The notes beneath the pieces are model-generated. The model was not told the origin of the DNA. It was given only the letters and a program-made list of their open reading frames with translations, and did no database searches. Below, piece by piece: positions 8,484 through 17,079 of a stretch of DNA of 64,000 bases. Location: the NCBI RefSeq assembly GCF_022354825.1, contig NZ_CP031168.1:5767501-5831500 (forward strand). Reading direction: 5' to 3'. The translations under genes were made by a program, and so were the position numbers. The number at the start of each line of letters is the position of its first letter. Positions within the stretch are counted from its first letter, which is position 1. The DNA comes from Paenibacillus sp. H1-7. GTDB taxonomy: Bacteria; Bacillota; Bacilli; Paenibacillales; NBRC-103111.

Positions 8484-11400
8484 TTATTTCACAGGGGAAG
8501 CCGTATTGGCTTCAACCAGCGTATGATTTTTTTTGAATAGGCGGCCGAACCGTTTTTTCATATTATCAATCATAATGTAGACTACAGGAACCACCAGCAG
8601 CGTCAGCAAAGTCGATGTAGTCAAACCGCCGATAACTACGACGGCCAAGCCTTTGGAAATCAAGGTGCCTTTAGACAGCCCGAGGCCAAGCGGCAGCAAA
8701 GCGATAATGGTTGCGCCTGCCGTCATGATGATCGGACGAAGTCTTGTCATCCCCGCTTCGACCAATGCTTCCTTCACTTCGTGGCCGGCCTCGCGCAGCT
8801 GCTGTACGCGGTCGATAAGCACGATGGCGTTCGTCACGACGACCCCGATCAACATCAGGAATCCTATCAATGACGTAATGTTGACCGACTCTTTGGTAAT
8901 GAGGAGACCAAGCAGCCCCCCGATAGCCGCAAGCGGCAAGGAGAACAGGATGGCAAATGGCGCACTGCCGTTGCCGAACGCAAGAACCATGACCAGATAC
9001 ACGATGAAAATGGACGCTCCCATTGCGACGAACATTTGCGAGAAGCTTTCTTGGATGTCGTCGGTAACCCCTTTGACCTCGGTTCTGACACCCGACGGCA
9101 GCTCTACGGATTTCAGCGCTTCGGAAACCTGCTGGCTTATCCCCGCTTTATCCGGGCTGTCGATTTTGGCGGTCACTTTGACGTACTGCTCTTGCATTTC
9201 TCTCGTAATAGCAACCGGCGCGTCGATTTGATTCACTTTGGCTACTTCGTTCAAGTTGAGTGTAACCCCGGTAGGCGTTTTGATTTGAAAACGGCCGATT
9301 TTATCCACCGAGTTTTTGAAATTTTCGTCCAGCATGACTTTCGTTTCAAAGGTCGTATTGTCGAATTTCAGATCGCCGATTTTTTCTTCCGCCAGCCAGC
9401 TGCGAACCGACTCGTTAATTTGAGCCGACGATAAGCCATACATACGGGCTTTATTCTGGTCAACGCTGATTTCCACTTCCGTCTTGGATTCGCTAAGCGA
9501 ATCTTTAATATCGATCAGAGCGGGGAATTCCTTCAATTTCTCTTTTACCCGCTGCGCTCCCTCGGAGAGCAGGGTCAGATCTTCACCCTTCAGCATGTAG
9601 GAGAAATCGTCTCCGCCTGAAGGCGGACCTCCCGAAATGAGCTGTACTTCCACTTCGGAGCCTTTAGGCAGCATATACAAAATGTCCTGCTTCAAATCCT
9701 TCACAAGCTGCTTGGCATCGGTAGCCGCCGACGCTTCTGCGAACATCGATGTGCGGTAGGCGATGCGATCCTCACTCTGGTTATATCCGATCAGCGAGTC
9801 GTAATAGACAAAGGTCGGCTGGCCCGCCGGGTCTTTGGATTCCTTCATCATCGCTTCGATTTCCTTGACTTTGGCATCCATGCTCTCAATCGTTGTCTCA
9901 CGCGGCATTTTAATAGAAACGTTCATCAATTTGTCTGTAGCGCTCTCCGGCATGAACGACACGGCCAGAAACGGTACGGTCCCGATAACGGTCACGACAA
10001 GCAGCAAAATAGCCAGTAGAACGGTTTTCTTACGATGCACGAGAGACCACAGCAGCGTTTTCTTATAGATGATGGAAAATTGACCCAGATGCTCTTCGCT
10101 GTGTTCTTTGAATTTTTTGCTGCGCAATACTAGAAGCTTTGCCAACATAGGAATTACTGTAAGCGCAACGAGCAAGGAAGACATCAGCGCGACGACGAGC
10201 GTAATGGCAAACGGACGGAACACCTCGCCCAGAACCCCGCTTACGAATGCAATCGGCCCGAATACCCCAACGGTTGTAATGGTGGAGGAAGTAATCGCCG
10301 ACGCCACCTGAGCGGTCGCCAGCTTGATGACGGATTCGTTGCGTTCTTGCGCTTTTTGCAGCTCGCTGTAAATATTCTCGATAACAACGATACTATCGTC
10401 CACGACCCGGCCAACGGCAATAGCCATACCGCCCAGGGTCATAATGTTTAGCGATATATCTAGCGGTGCCATAATCAGCAATGTAACCAAGATGGATAAT
10501 GGTATGGAGACCAAAACAATGACGGTCATACGAACATTTCTAAGAAACAGCAAAATCATGATGGAAGCCAGGATCGCCCCGAGACCGCCCTCATTCACCA
10601 TACCGTGAACGGACTGCTTGATATCGGTCGCGCTGTTGTAAATGGTGTGGAACGTAATGTTCGGGAATTGCTGCTTCCAGCCCGCCATCAGCTTATCTGC
10701 ACTGTCGGCGAATTCAACCGCGTTCGCGTTTTTCGTCTTGTACAGGTTAATGCCTATAGCCGGCATGCCGTTCAAACGGGAAAGGAATGTCGATTCCCGG
10801 ATCGCTTCTATTTTGGCGATTTGCTTCAAGAGCAGCGTATCGCCGTTCGGTGTCGTAATCTTCATGTTTTCCAGGTTGTACAATGAGTTCAAATCGCTTT
10901 TGACACGAACCATCTGGGTATTGCCGTTAAAATCGACGGAACCGGCCGGACTCGTATTGAGCGCCGCCTTAATGCTGGAGGATACGCCTGATGGGGTCAG
11001 TCCATAGTTGTTGATGGCATTGATGTCCATCTTCATCGTCAGTACAGCTTCCTGATTACCGATGGAGTCAACATGGTCGATCCCTTTGAGCGAATTGAAT
11101 CCGGGGAGGATAACATCCTTGTAGATTTTATCGAGCTCTTCCTGGCCCATCCCGTTCGTTGCGTAAGCCGACAAGTAGTATACAGGCTCGGAAGCAAATC
11201 CGAACGTTTGAACCTTCGGCTTCTCGGACCCTTGCGGAAGAATGACGTTGCTGATAAGACTTTCAACATCCTTCTTCACATCGTCGGGCTTTTTATCCTG
11301 TTCGAGCTCGATGACAATGGAGGAAAAGTTATCGCTGGACGTGGAGGTCAAGTTTTTCATACCTTCCAATCCTACTATGGCTTTTTCCAGCGGCTTGGTT

Positions 11401-11588
11401 ACGTCCTCGAGCACATCTTTTGGAGGAGCTGTATACTGGGTATTCACGAGGACAACCGGGAACGAAATATCCGGCATACTCTCAACCTTCAATGTTGTCG
11501 CTGCATACACGCCGGCGCCGAAAAGCAACAAGATGATAATGATGACGGCCGTGATGTTTTTCATGGAAAATTGGGTAAGCTTATTCAT
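8484..11588 (-). CDS. RND-family efflux permease (SwrC/YerP-like)
   Basis: A 1034-residue protein with the full AcrB/HAE1 plan: an N-terminal TM helix (AVIIIILLLFGAGVY), a large porter loop, TM2-6, a second loop, and TM8-12. The TM4 proton-relay motif is intact (GRVVDDSIVVIEN, adjacent Asp pair). Length is typical of Bacillus SwrC/YerP, which exports surfactin and other amphiphiles. The substrate here is unknown. It is second in the operon, 115 bases after the MarR/GbsR-type regulator and before the adaptor lipoprotein. Confidence 0.92.
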   Translation of the reverse strand: MNKLTQFSMKNITAVIIIILLLFGAGVYAATTLKVESMPDISFPVVLVNTQYTAPPKDVLEDVTKPLEKAIVGLEGMKNLTSTSSDNFSSIVIELEQDKKPDDVKKDVESLISNVILPQGSEKPKVQTFGFASEPVYYLSAYATNGMGQEELDKIYKDVILPGFNSLKGIDHVDSIGNQEAVLTMKMDINAINNYGLTPSGVSSSIKAALNTSPAGSVDFNGNTQMVRVKSDLNSLYNLENMKITTPNGDTLLLKQIAKIEAIRESTFLSRLNGMPAIGINLYKTKNANAVEFADSADKLMAGWKQQFPNITFHTIYNSATDIKQSVHGMVNEGGLGAILASIMILLFLRNVRMTVIVLVSIPLSILVTLLIMAPLDISLNIMTLGGMAIAVGRVVDDSIVVIENIYSELQKAQERNESVIKLATAQVASAITSSTITTVGVFGPIAFVSGVLGEVFRPFAITLVVALMSSLLVALTVIPMLAKLLVLRSKKFKEHSEEHLGQFSIIYKKTLLWSLVHRKKTVLLAILLLVVTVIGTVPFLAVSFMPESATDKLMNVSIKMPRETTIESMDAKVKEIEAMMKESKDPAGQPTFVYYDSLIGYNQSEDRIAYRTSMFAEASAATDAKQLVKDLKQDILYMLPKGSEVEVQLISGGPPSGGDDFSYMLKGEDLTLLSEGAQRVKEKLKEFPALIDIKDSLSESKTEVEISVDQNKARMYGLSSAQINESVRSWLAEEKIGDLKFDNTTFETKVMLDENFKNSVDKIGRFQIKTPTGVTLNLNEVAKVNQIDAPVAITREMQEQYVKVTAKIDSPDKAGISQQVSEALKSVELPSGVRTEVKGVTDDIQESFSQMFVAMGASIFIVYLVMVLAFGNGSAPFAILFSLPLAAIGGLLGLLITKESVNITSLIGFLMLIGVVVTNAIVLIDRVQQLREAGHEVKEALVEAGMTRLRPIIMTAGATIIALLPLGLGLSKGTLISKGLAVVVIGGLTTSTLLTLLVVPVVYIMIDNMKKRFGRLFKKNHTLVEANTASPVK

Positions 11589-11703
11589 CTTTCTACTCCT
11601 CCATTATTTTACTGACCTGTTAGACGAGGCATTTTGAGGTACCCCTTCATTTTTTTTCATTTTCCGAAAATCAATTTGGCAAATTTTGATTCACCAGCGA
11701 AAG

Positions 11704-12228
11704 CTATTCCGACTGAGGGAATATTTGCGCTCTCTTTTGAATCCACTCCTCCTCCAGCCCTTCTAGACGATTCAGGAAGATTTCGTACATCGCCTGCATC
11801 TCGATAAATCTCCGTTTGCATGCATCATGGGAATCCTGCTCCTGCTCTCCGACTTGCTCCAAATGGTCAAAAATATGTAAAGTATGTTCCACCTGCTGCT
11901 GAATTCGTTTCATCTTCTGGATACTCGACTGCATAGACGTCATACTGATGTCGTCCGATATGTAGTAGTAATCTCTGCGGTCATTGCTGATAGGGATCTT
12001 CTGGCACATCATATGCTTCTCCAGTGTTCTCACCTGCACGCTGATCGCCGCTTTAGTCACACCGAGCTCATCGGCCATTTCCTGCAAGCTGACGGGTCTT
12101 GGAGCAAACAGCAAATAAGCGAATATTTTACCGACAAGCGGACTAAATCCCTCCGATTCGAAGGATAAGGACATGTGGTTGCTAATATTCTGTTTAAGAG
12201 CAGCAAATGTCGATTGCGGTGATTTCAT
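11704..12228 (-). CDS. MarR/GbsR-family transcriptional regulator
   Basis: A 174-residue winged-helix protein. The HTH lies at about residues 48-75 (PVSLQEMADELGVTKAAISVQVRTLEK), followed by a wing (SNDRRDYYYISDD) and long C-terminal helices for dimerisation. This is the layout of the GbsR-like branch of MarR regulators. It is the first gene before the RND pump and reads in the same direction. A large palindrome overlaps its -10 region, so self-repression and control of the efflux operon are likely. The inducer is unknown. Confidence 0.85.
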   Translation of the reverse strand: MKSPQSTFAALKQNISNHMSLSFESEGFSPLVGKIFAYLLFAPRPVSLQEMADELGVTKAAISVQVRTLEKHMMCQKIPISNDRRDYYYISDDISMTSMQSSIQKMKRIQQQVEHTLHIFDHLEQVGEQEQDSHDACKRRFIEMQAMYEIFLNRLEGLEEEWIQKRAQIFPQSE

Positions 12229-12246
12229 AACGTTCTCCTCTACCTC

Positions 12247-12286
12247 ATGTTATCGTCGTTAAGAATGTTGTTAACGATAATAACAT
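12247..12286. promoter_or_regulatory. palindromic operator, likely for the MarR/GbsR-type regulator
   Basis: ATGTTATCGTCGTTAA (12247-12262) and TTAACGATAATAACAT (12271-12286) are inverted repeats matching at 14 of 16 positions, separated by 8 bases. The right arm overlaps the -10 element, so binding should block the promoter. Confidence 0.7.
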
Positions 12287-12310
12287 AAGTCCTTTTGAAA
12301 AATGTGTCAA
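12282..12310 (-). promoter_or_regulatory. promoter of the regulator/RND operon
   Basis: On the minus strand TTGACA (12310-12305), a 17-base spacer and TATGTT (12287-12282). Confidence 0.7.
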
Positions 12311-12353
12311 TAGTTCCAAAACATTTTTAACCATTTTTACATAATTAGGACAA

Positions 12354-12398
12354 GAAAAAACCGCCCAGCCAGGTTGTCAGTCCTTTGCAAAGGCGGTT
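12354..12398 (-). terminator. terminator of the ABC export operon
   Basis: On the minus strand AACCGCC (12398-12392) pairs with GGCGGTT (12365-12359), with a long internal loop, followed by TTTTTTC. It lies 18 bases after the stop of the 717-residue protein gene. Confidence 0.75.
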
Positions 12399-12415
12399 CA
12401 GCGATATAGATGAAA

Positions 12416-14569
12416 TTAGTCCGTGGTAGAGAACCAGTCGATGGTTTTCGTGGCGAGCAGCTTCTTCTGCCCTTGGAATGAATCATAGATGCTTAGCTTG
12501 TAGGTCTTCAACGTTTCGAGATGGAAGATGAGATCCTGATCCCTTTCCTCGATAACGAAGCCGTCACGCTTGCCTAACCGGATCTTCGTATCCTTCGAAA
12601 CGTCCGTATCCGTAGTAACGTCAATCTGATCGAAGTCTTTGAAATCAAACTCCCTCATAAACGATTTGTTACCGTTCTCGTCTTCCAGACCGATGACCAG
12701 CTTGCGTCCTTCGGTATTGAAGCTCATCAACAAATTCTTGGTCAGCTCGTAATTGAATGTCAGCTTTAATTTCTCCCTGTCCAGCCATGTGTTGATCTTG
12801 TTGACCGAGAAGGTATATGGGAACAGGTCCACATTCAGCAGATCATCCTGCGCTACAAAGCTTTCATTCGGCAGCCAGAAGCCGACCGCATTCACATAGG
12901 CATCCGCGGTATCCTTCTCCGTAGAGAATTTGTTATCCGTAATGGCTTCCCCGATCATCACATTCATATTGGATGTCGGGAATCCTTTCGGCAGCGTGCT
13001 CGATAGTACAAGCATCGCTTTGCCTCCCGGCGTAATTTTATTCTTAATCTCCGATACCGTAGCGGGATAAATCGATCCGTCCCCGGTCTTGAACTGGGCC
13101 ACCAGCTTGGATACGTCGTTATAGCGCTTCTCCAAATTGGTCGTCTCCAGCTGTACGGTGAAAATATCGGCCGTATCGCCGGAATACGTTTTGACACTGC
13201 GAACCTGATAGCTCGCGTTTCTGCCGACATCCGTATTTTTATATACTTCCCCGACATTGAAATACGGCATATTCAACAGCTCGGAACGATGCGCAAACTC
13301 CAGAAGATCCTCCGTTTCCTTCTCTCCCGTCTTCTCCTGCAGTACAAGCTTCACATTGGAAAATTGGTACGTATACGGCATTTTGCCGATAAACTGAAAG
13401 CTTGCGGAGCTGCCGGACGGCAGGCCGATCACTTTGTCGGTCTGGATCAGCTTGGCTTCCACCTTCACCTTATCATCCAATAGAAAATGGCCCGTTAGCT
13501 CCGGCAATGGGAGCGAGTCGGTCCCCTTGTTCAACAGCGTAAGATTCGCCGATAAAATGTCCTGATCCTCCATAGGCAGCCGCTGGAAGGAATTCAGCTT
13601 CGTCGTATAGGTTCCTTCTTTGTTCGTGAAGTTGTACTCCTTATTCGAATCTACCGTATCCGGCTCCGACACAAGAGGCAGCTCGAAATATGCAATCGGC
13701 AGGTTCAGCTTGATGTCCGCCGCATTCTGGGTAACGACGAGCTGCCAGCCTTCCGTGCTGACCGATACGGGAACGGAGCCCGTCAGCTCCACTTCCTTGT
13801 TCACCTGCGGATTGATTGCCAAATCCTTCAGATTCTTGGCGTCCAGCGGATACATATATCCTTCGCTCGTACGAATCAGAAATTGATACGCAGGAACGGC
13901 TGCCGTACGGCTCCCTACGTTTTCCATATTGAGAATAACGGTAGGTGTAAAGTTCTTCTCATTTTTGGTCATCAGCATCTTCTTGATCGATGTCTTGACC
14001 TCGGTTCCGCCCATGTTAATCAGATGCGCATCATTCGCCGCCGTTACGATGGAGTAATTGTCCGGCACGGCAACTTCACCGATCGTTCTCTCGAAGTTAG
14101 GCTGGCTGAAATCCCATTTGATGAACTGGAAGATCAGGTCGGTCAGCTCCGTCGTTTCATTCACGGTCGCATAGAAGCTGATATCCTGCACCGACTTCGG
14201 AGTGATCTTGTTCTTGTCTTTGTCCTGAGGCAAAATGCGCACAGAAATTTGGTTGCCGGATTTCGTCTTCACTCTTGGCCAGTAATCGATAAACAGCAGA
14301 TCGGTCGTTCCTTCATTATGTACACTGACGGTGAAGGTTACCGTCTTGCTGCCTTTCTCCGGCAGGATCGTCACGTTCTTCAGCTCAAAGAAGCTGCTGC
14401 CGTTGACCGTCACTTGGCCGAGCGCCGGTGCCGATCCGGTGGATAACACAGTAGAAGAGCTTGACGGAGGCGTCGTGCCTCCGTCATCGGCGAAAGCCGG
14501 GGCGACAGTACTCAAGGTTAGGGCTGCGCTCAAAAGCAGGATCTGGGTCGTTTTTTTGCTTACATTCAT
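12416..14569 (-). CDS. secreted beta-rich repeat protein of the ABC export operon
   Basis: A 717-residue protein with a signal peptide (cleavage near AFA-DDG), a short Ser/Thr/Pro linker, then about four beta-sandwich-like modules. Typical segments are VSVHNEGTTDLLFIDYWPRVKT, LNMENVGSRTAAVPAYQFLIRT and LTLLNKGTDSLPLPELTGHF, and a distinct C-terminal domain ends the protein. GGGAGG lies 11 bases before ATG 14569. It is the last gene of the ABC operon and a likely paralogue of the 576-residue protein at 5442-7172. No enzymatic motif was seen. It could be a structural wall protein, a ligand-binding protein or an export cargo; the role is unknown. Confidence 0.7.
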   Translation of the reverse strand: MNVSKKTTQILLLSAALTLSTVAPAFADDGGTTPPSSSSTVLSTGSAPALGQVTVNGSSFFELKNVTILPEKGSKTVTFTVSVHNEGTTDLLFIDYWPRVKTKSGNQISVRILPQDKDKNKITPKSVQDISFYATVNETTELTDLIFQFIKWDFSQPNFERTIGEVAVPDNYSIVTAANDAHLINMGGTEVKTSIKKMLMTKNEKNFTPTVILNMENVGSRTAAVPAYQFLIRTSEGYMYPLDAKNLKDLAINPQVNKEVELTGSVPVSVSTEGWQLVVTQNAADIKLNLPIAYFELPLVSEPDTVDSNKEYNFTNKEGTYTTKLNSFQRLPMEDQDILSANLTLLNKGTDSLPLPELTGHFLLDDKVKVEAKLIQTDKVIGLPSGSSASFQFIGKMPYTYQFSNVKLVLQEKTGEKETEDLLEFAHRSELLNMPYFNVGEVYKNTDVGRNASYQVRSVKTYSGDTADIFTVQLETTNLEKRYNDVSKLVAQFKTGDGSIYPATVSEIKNKITPGGKAMLVLSSTLPKGFPTSNMNVMIGEAITDNKFSTEKDTADAYVNAVGFWLPNESFVAQDDLLNVDLFPYTFSVNKINTWLDREKLKLTFNYELTKNLLMSFNTEGRKLVIGLEDENGNKSFMREFDFKDFDQIDVTTDTDVSKDTKIRLGKRDGFVIEERDQDLIFHLETLKTYKLSIYDSFQGQKKLLATKTIDWFSTTD

Positions 14570-14629
14570 GGTGACTATTAACCTCCCTGAAATAATGATG
14601 TAGTGTAGGAGTGCTTTTGTGATTGTTCT

Positions 14630-16108
14630 TTAACCTGCAGGTACAGCGATGGCTCCGCCACGGTTGATCGGGCCGTTAGGATTGTCTTTGATTTGCTGCA
14701 GCATGACGTCGCCCTCGGTCTGCCATTTCTTCAACGCTTCTCTTACCTGCAGCTTGTTTTGCGTCACATCATTAAAATATCTACGGCCGATATCCTGGAC
14801 CTGGTACAGGTTTTGCTTCTCACGGTACACTTTGCTGTCAGGCTGCGGTGCAGGTGTCAAAGTGGTGAAGGCTTCGACATGGAATTGTACGCCGTCTTTC
14901 GGCTTAATGTACTTCTTGCGCGTCACGATATTGTAGGAGCTGCTTGATTTCAACCTTGCCCAATCTTCCCCGTTCACGAACTTGATGAATTTCCAGGCGT
15001 CCTCCAGATTTTGCGCCTTGGCGTTGATGCCCATAATGCCGTTCATTCCCATGTACCCGCCTACATCCGGCGCTTCCGGGTGAACGGGCAGCGTCACGAC
15101 ATCCCAATCGATCGGAGTGAACCCTTGAATATTTTGCGAGTTCTTATTCGCATTCGTTATTTGACTGATCTGGCCGTAGTTAATTATGGACATTGCGACT
15201 CTGCCGGACAGAAAATCATCGTACTGGAACGGATTGAAGGTTTCCGAGCCGTTCATCATGCGGGTCTTCATCTGCATCGGATCCTGCTGCTCCGGCATCA
15301 CTTTGTCCTGCTTCAGCTGAAGCATCGTTTTCCATACCTTCTCCCATCGATCCGAATCTACGGTCATCTTCTCGGCCTTTTCATCGAACATAGTCAATTG
15401 AAGCGGGGCGGAATACATTTGGATCGAGTAAAAGAGATCGCCCATCGATTGCGTGCTGAAGGAAAATCCGTATTTGCGGTTTTCCCCTTCGCCCTTGCTA
15501 AGCCGTCTGCCAAGATCGAACGCTTCATCCCAAGTCATTTTGTCCTTCGGATAGGGAACGCCGGCTTCATCGAACATTTTTTTGTTATAAATGAGCGCGG
15601 AGGAATTGAAAGTAGGCGCTAGTGCATACAGCTTGCCGTCGCCAACCTTTTTCAGCCCTTCGATAACCGCAGGCACCATATCGGACGTATCGAACTTGTC
15701 TTTCGTAATCATCGGGTCGAGCTGGGTCAGCATATTGTTCGAAATCAGTTCAGGCAGCTGCTCGTATCCGACCATCACGACATCGGGCGGGTTATCCCCC
15801 TGCATGACTTCCTTCAGCTTCTCCATCGGATCGACCGGCTTCTGGTTCGGATTCATTGCTCCGTAGCGGTAGCTGTCATCCATTGTCGGAATAATCTCGA
15901 TCTTGATGTTCGGATTCGCAAACTCGAAAATCTCGGTAAACTGTTGACGGAAATATTCATCGTCTCCGTATCCGAAGCTTGTTGCGACACGAAGCACTTT
16001 CTCCGTTTTCGCGTCTGTGCCCGGGGTTTTCGTACATCCTGCAAGGATCGGAACGGTAAGGCCGACGCTCATTGAAAGAAGCATTGTGTTCTTTACCCAT
16101 GGTTTCAT
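14630..16108 (-). CDS. extracellular solute-binding lipoprotein, family 1
   Basis: A 492-residue lipoprotein with a lipobox (ILAGC, Cys about residue 25), then the ABC sugar-type binding-protein fold. Diagnostic segments are IKIEIIPTMDD, PDVVMVGYEQLPELI, YALAPTFNSSALIYNKKMFDEAG and MTWDEAFDLGRRLSKG. Binding proteins of this family normally pair with importers, but here the neighbours are an FtsX-type permease and MacA-like adaptor of exporter type and no importer permease is present. That is unusual and suggests either an unlinked importer or a sensing role. The gene is co-directional and sits between the second ATPase and the beta-rich protein. Confidence 0.88.
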   Translation of the reverse strand: MKPWVKNTMLLSMSVGLTVPILAGCTKTPGTDAKTEKVLRVATSFGYGDDEYFRQQFTEIFEFANPNIKIEIIPTMDDSYRYGAMNPNQKPVDPMEKLKEVMQGDNPPDVVMVGYEQLPELISNNMLTQLDPMITKDKFDTSDMVPAVIEGLKKVGDGKLYALAPTFNSSALIYNKKMFDEAGVPYPKDKMTWDEAFDLGRRLSKGEGENRKYGFSFSTQSMGDLFYSIQMYSAPLQLTMFDEKAEKMTVDSDRWEKVWKTMLQLKQDKVMPEQQDPMQMKTRMMNGSETFNPFQYDDFLSGRVAMSIINYGQISQITNANKNSQNIQGFTPIDWDVVTLPVHPEAPDVGGYMGMNGIMGINAKAQNLEDAWKFIKFVNGEDWARLKSSSSYNIVTRKKYIKPKDGVQFHVEAFTTLTPAPQPDSKVYREKQNLYQVQDIGRRYFNDVTQNKLQVREALKKWQTEGDVMLQQIKDNPNGPINRGGAIAVPAG

Positions 16109-16194
16109 TGTGGCATTCCTCCAGCCGAAATAGTTTTTATACTGAATTGAAACAAATTTTTATGTAAGAACGATTTTGAAGGTGCAGGATTGAG

Positions 16195-17076
16195 CTATTC
16201 AATGGATTTGGGAGGACGAATAATTATTTTCTCCCCGTCAAACTCCATGGACGCCTTCGAATCGATATTCAGAGCCTGGAGATAGGCTTTCGGAATTTGC
16301 AGACGGCCGGCTTTATCCAGAACTACGTACTCTTCATGGACGTCCTTCATCGTCTGAAACCCTGCAGCTGATTCCAATTCTTCTTGATCGAGATTCGGGT
16401 TCCGCTTGATGAACTCGGTACTCGTCATGCCGTCACGGATGGCTACGACCCGGTCCACCTTTGTCGCCAAAGCCATATCGTGGGTAACGATAACGATCGT
16501 AACTCCAAGCTCCCGGTTCAGCTTGCGGAATATATCCATGATCATATCGGACGTCTTGGTATCGACCGAACCGGTCGGTTCGTCAGCCAGCAGGAGAGAC
16601 GGCCGGTTGGCCAAAGAGATGGCTATGGCTACTCTCTGCTGCTCACCGCCCGATAACTGCTGAAGCTTGTTGCCCATACGGTCTTTGAGCCCTACCCATT
16701 CCAGCAGCTGCTTCGCATAAGCGCGGTCATACTGGCCGCTCAGCATCATTGGCATTTCCACGTTTTCGAGCGCCGTCAAATACGGAACGAGATTTCGGGC
16801 GTTATTTTGCCATATGAACCCGACGGTTTTGCGCTTATACTGCACCAGCTCTTCATCGGTAATTTTAAGCAAATTCCATTCTCCTACCTGAACCTGCCCT
16901 GCTGAAGGGCGGTCAAGGCCGCCCAGGATGTTCAGAAACGTCGATTTCCCGCTACCGCTGTTGCCGATAATGGCCATCATTTCTCCTGCAGCTACGGAAA
17001 TATTGAGCCCTTTCAAAGCGACGACTTCGATGTCGTCGGTCTTGTAAATTTTGACTAGCTCCTCGCACGAAATCAT
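16195..17076 (-). CDS. LolD/MacB-type ABC ATPase with C-terminal AbrB-like domain
   Basis: A 293-residue protein. Residues 1-225 are a complete ABC ATPase: Walker A GNSGSGKS (38-45), signature LSGGEQQ (141-147), Walker B LLLADEP (161-167) and switch His in VTHD (197-200). After a ~25-residue linker, residues about 248-290 read as an AbrB/SpoVT/MazE-type swapped hairpin (VVLDKAGRLQIPKAYLQAL, then MEFDGEKIIIRPP). In transcription regulators that fold binds DNA; on an ABC ATPase it is unexpected and could mediate dimerisation, regulation or DNA contact. The gene starts 3 bases after the permease stop, so the two are translationally close and likely form one transporter. Confidence 0.88.
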   Translation of the reverse strand: MISCEELVKIYKTDDIEVVALKGLNISVAAGEMMAIIGNSGSGKSTFLNILGGLDRPSAGQVQVGEWNLLKITDEELVQYKRKTVGFIWQNNARNLVPYLTALENVEMPMMLSGQYDRAYAKQLLEWVGLKDRMGNKLQQLSGGEQQRVAIAISLANRPSLLLADEPTGSVDTKTSDMIMDIFRKLNRELGVTIVIVTHDMALATKVDRVVAIRDGMTSTEFIKRNPNLDQEELESAAGFQTMKDVHEEYVVLDKAGRLQIPKAYLQALNIDSKASMEFDGEKIIIRPPKSIE

Positions 17077-17079
17077 CGC

